Shown in pieces: positions 63,416-64,000 of a stretch of DNA of 64,000 nucleotides. Location: contig NC_089982.1 in the NCBI RefSeq assembly GCF_036417845.1, positions 61,889,684 through 61,953,683 on the forward strand. Direction: 5' to 3'. The notes beneath the pieces are model-generated. The model saw only the letters and a program-made list of their open reading frames with translations. It was not told the DNA's origin and did no database searches. The stretch comes from Apteryx mantelli (taxonomy: Eukaryota; Chordata; Aves; Apterygiformes; Apterygidae). The position numbers were made by a program, and so were the translations under genes. Within the stretch, counting starts at the first letter, position 1; each line of letters begins with the position of its first letter.

Positions 63416-64000
63416 GCTGGCATTCCAGTGAATTCAAGCTCACCTTTCCTGTATTTAGCAAGGAGAACAGGCAGAATACATCTTCTGCAGCATCAAGTAG
63501 ATGGAAGCCAAGAAAGGAGAAATTTGTTTAATCTTGGCCAAGTGGAGCATCACATATTTGATTCCGATCCTCCTCAGTTAATTCTTGACATAGCTGAACA
63601 GTTGTCTTTTCCTCTGCAGCTTAGAGGAATAATGTGGGGAAAAGGAAAGCTTGTCACAGTATTCAACATTTATCACAGACTTACATGTTTCTAAAGCATG
63701 ATGTTTCCAGAATAAAACATGAAGCCTAATTACCACTTTGAGTCTTTTGCTATGTTTCAGAAAAGAGGATAAAATCTGTAGGGCCTGAGTAATTTTAGGG
63801 AGCTTTTTATAGCACACTGATACATAAGGGGCCATTTCTCTATTGAATATGCATGTGCGCAGAACAGTGTTACACACTGGCTCTGAAGGGAGTATCAGCC
63901 TACATTCCCATTTTATCCAGGTTTGTCCTGAGGTTGAAATAAGATCCATTGCTATTTTTATTACTTCCCCGGTTTTATTTTAACTTTGCTTTTCATATTC

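Larger units (their letters stand above)
58747..64000. other. Right end: TMEM156 3' part or intergenic, last exon not found
   Basis: No sequence like the human C-terminus (VQEVLPPIPEL) is visible. Acceptors that would fit phase 1 and give short tails exist at 59662/59663 (CTTCAG), 59848/59849 (CCCCAG) and 60310/60311 (CAACAG), but none is supported by similarity. Also present are a GT repeat at 59071-59110, AATAAA at 59468-59473, a GC-richer patch at about 62.44-62.66 kb and an old-repeat-like patch at 63318-63415. In human the next gene is FAM114A1; I cannot recognise any exon of it here. Confidence 0.6.

Noticed and set aside
63578..63949. 123-residue minus-strand ORF near the right edge
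   Set aside because: Considered as a FAM114A1 terminal exon because that gene follows in human. The sequence shows nothing I can match to it, and a second ORF overlaps on the other strand.
1..64000. CRISPR arrays, bacterial operons, tRNA or rRNA genes, intact transposase or retroviral genes
   Set aside because: None seen. The window is an ordinary vertebrate two-gene locus, and no spaced direct-repeat array, cloverleaf or long retroelement reading frame was found.

Overview
This is vertebrate nuclear DNA: about 64 kb of AT-rich sequence with very few exons, canonical GT-AG introns, one compact CpG island and scattered simple repeats. Two protein-coding genes are recognisable by protein similarity recalled from memory. 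KLHL5 (BTB-BACK-Kelch, a CUL3 ubiquitin-ligase adaptor family) lies on the minus strand. TMEM156 (single-pass membrane glycoprotein) lies on the plus strand. They are head-to-head, as in human 4p14, but the window is inverted relative to the human chromosome. Protein divergence from human and the low density of recognisable repeats suggest a sauropsid, most likely a bird. That is an inference; crocodilian or turtle is not excluded.

Layout. 1-5652 is KLHL5 intron; the rest of the BACK domain and the Kelch repeats must lie off the left edge. Four KLHL5 coding exons follow in reverse order (5653-5849, 6258-6394, 14128-14310, 24283-24656), giving 297 codons in frame with every junction matching in phase. 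An intron of about 18.6 kb separates the first coding exon from a CpG-island promoter at about 42.93-43.79 kb. An intergenic stretch of about 2.7 kb leads to TMEM156, whose five coding exons (46481-46580, 51054-51335, 52899-53159, 55241-55348, 58642-58746) give 285 codons plus one base. Its last exon or stop codon is not settled. The remainder to 64000 shows no certain gene.

The two genes have no known joint pathway; sharing the KLHL5 CpG island and its flank is the only functional link the sequence hints at. The exon structures were assembled by hand from splice signals and reading frame, because most exons are too short or are read through by longer spurious ORFs.

No undescribed multi-gene system is visible. 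The points worth a second look are a NAGNAG acceptor in KLHL5, frame-preserving exons in TMEM156 (including the one carrying its membrane anchor), an uncertain TMEM156 3' end, a 50-bp tandem duplication, two perfect hairpins, candidate CTCF and AP-1/MARE sites, and an unexplained ORF-rich stretch at 37-40 kb.
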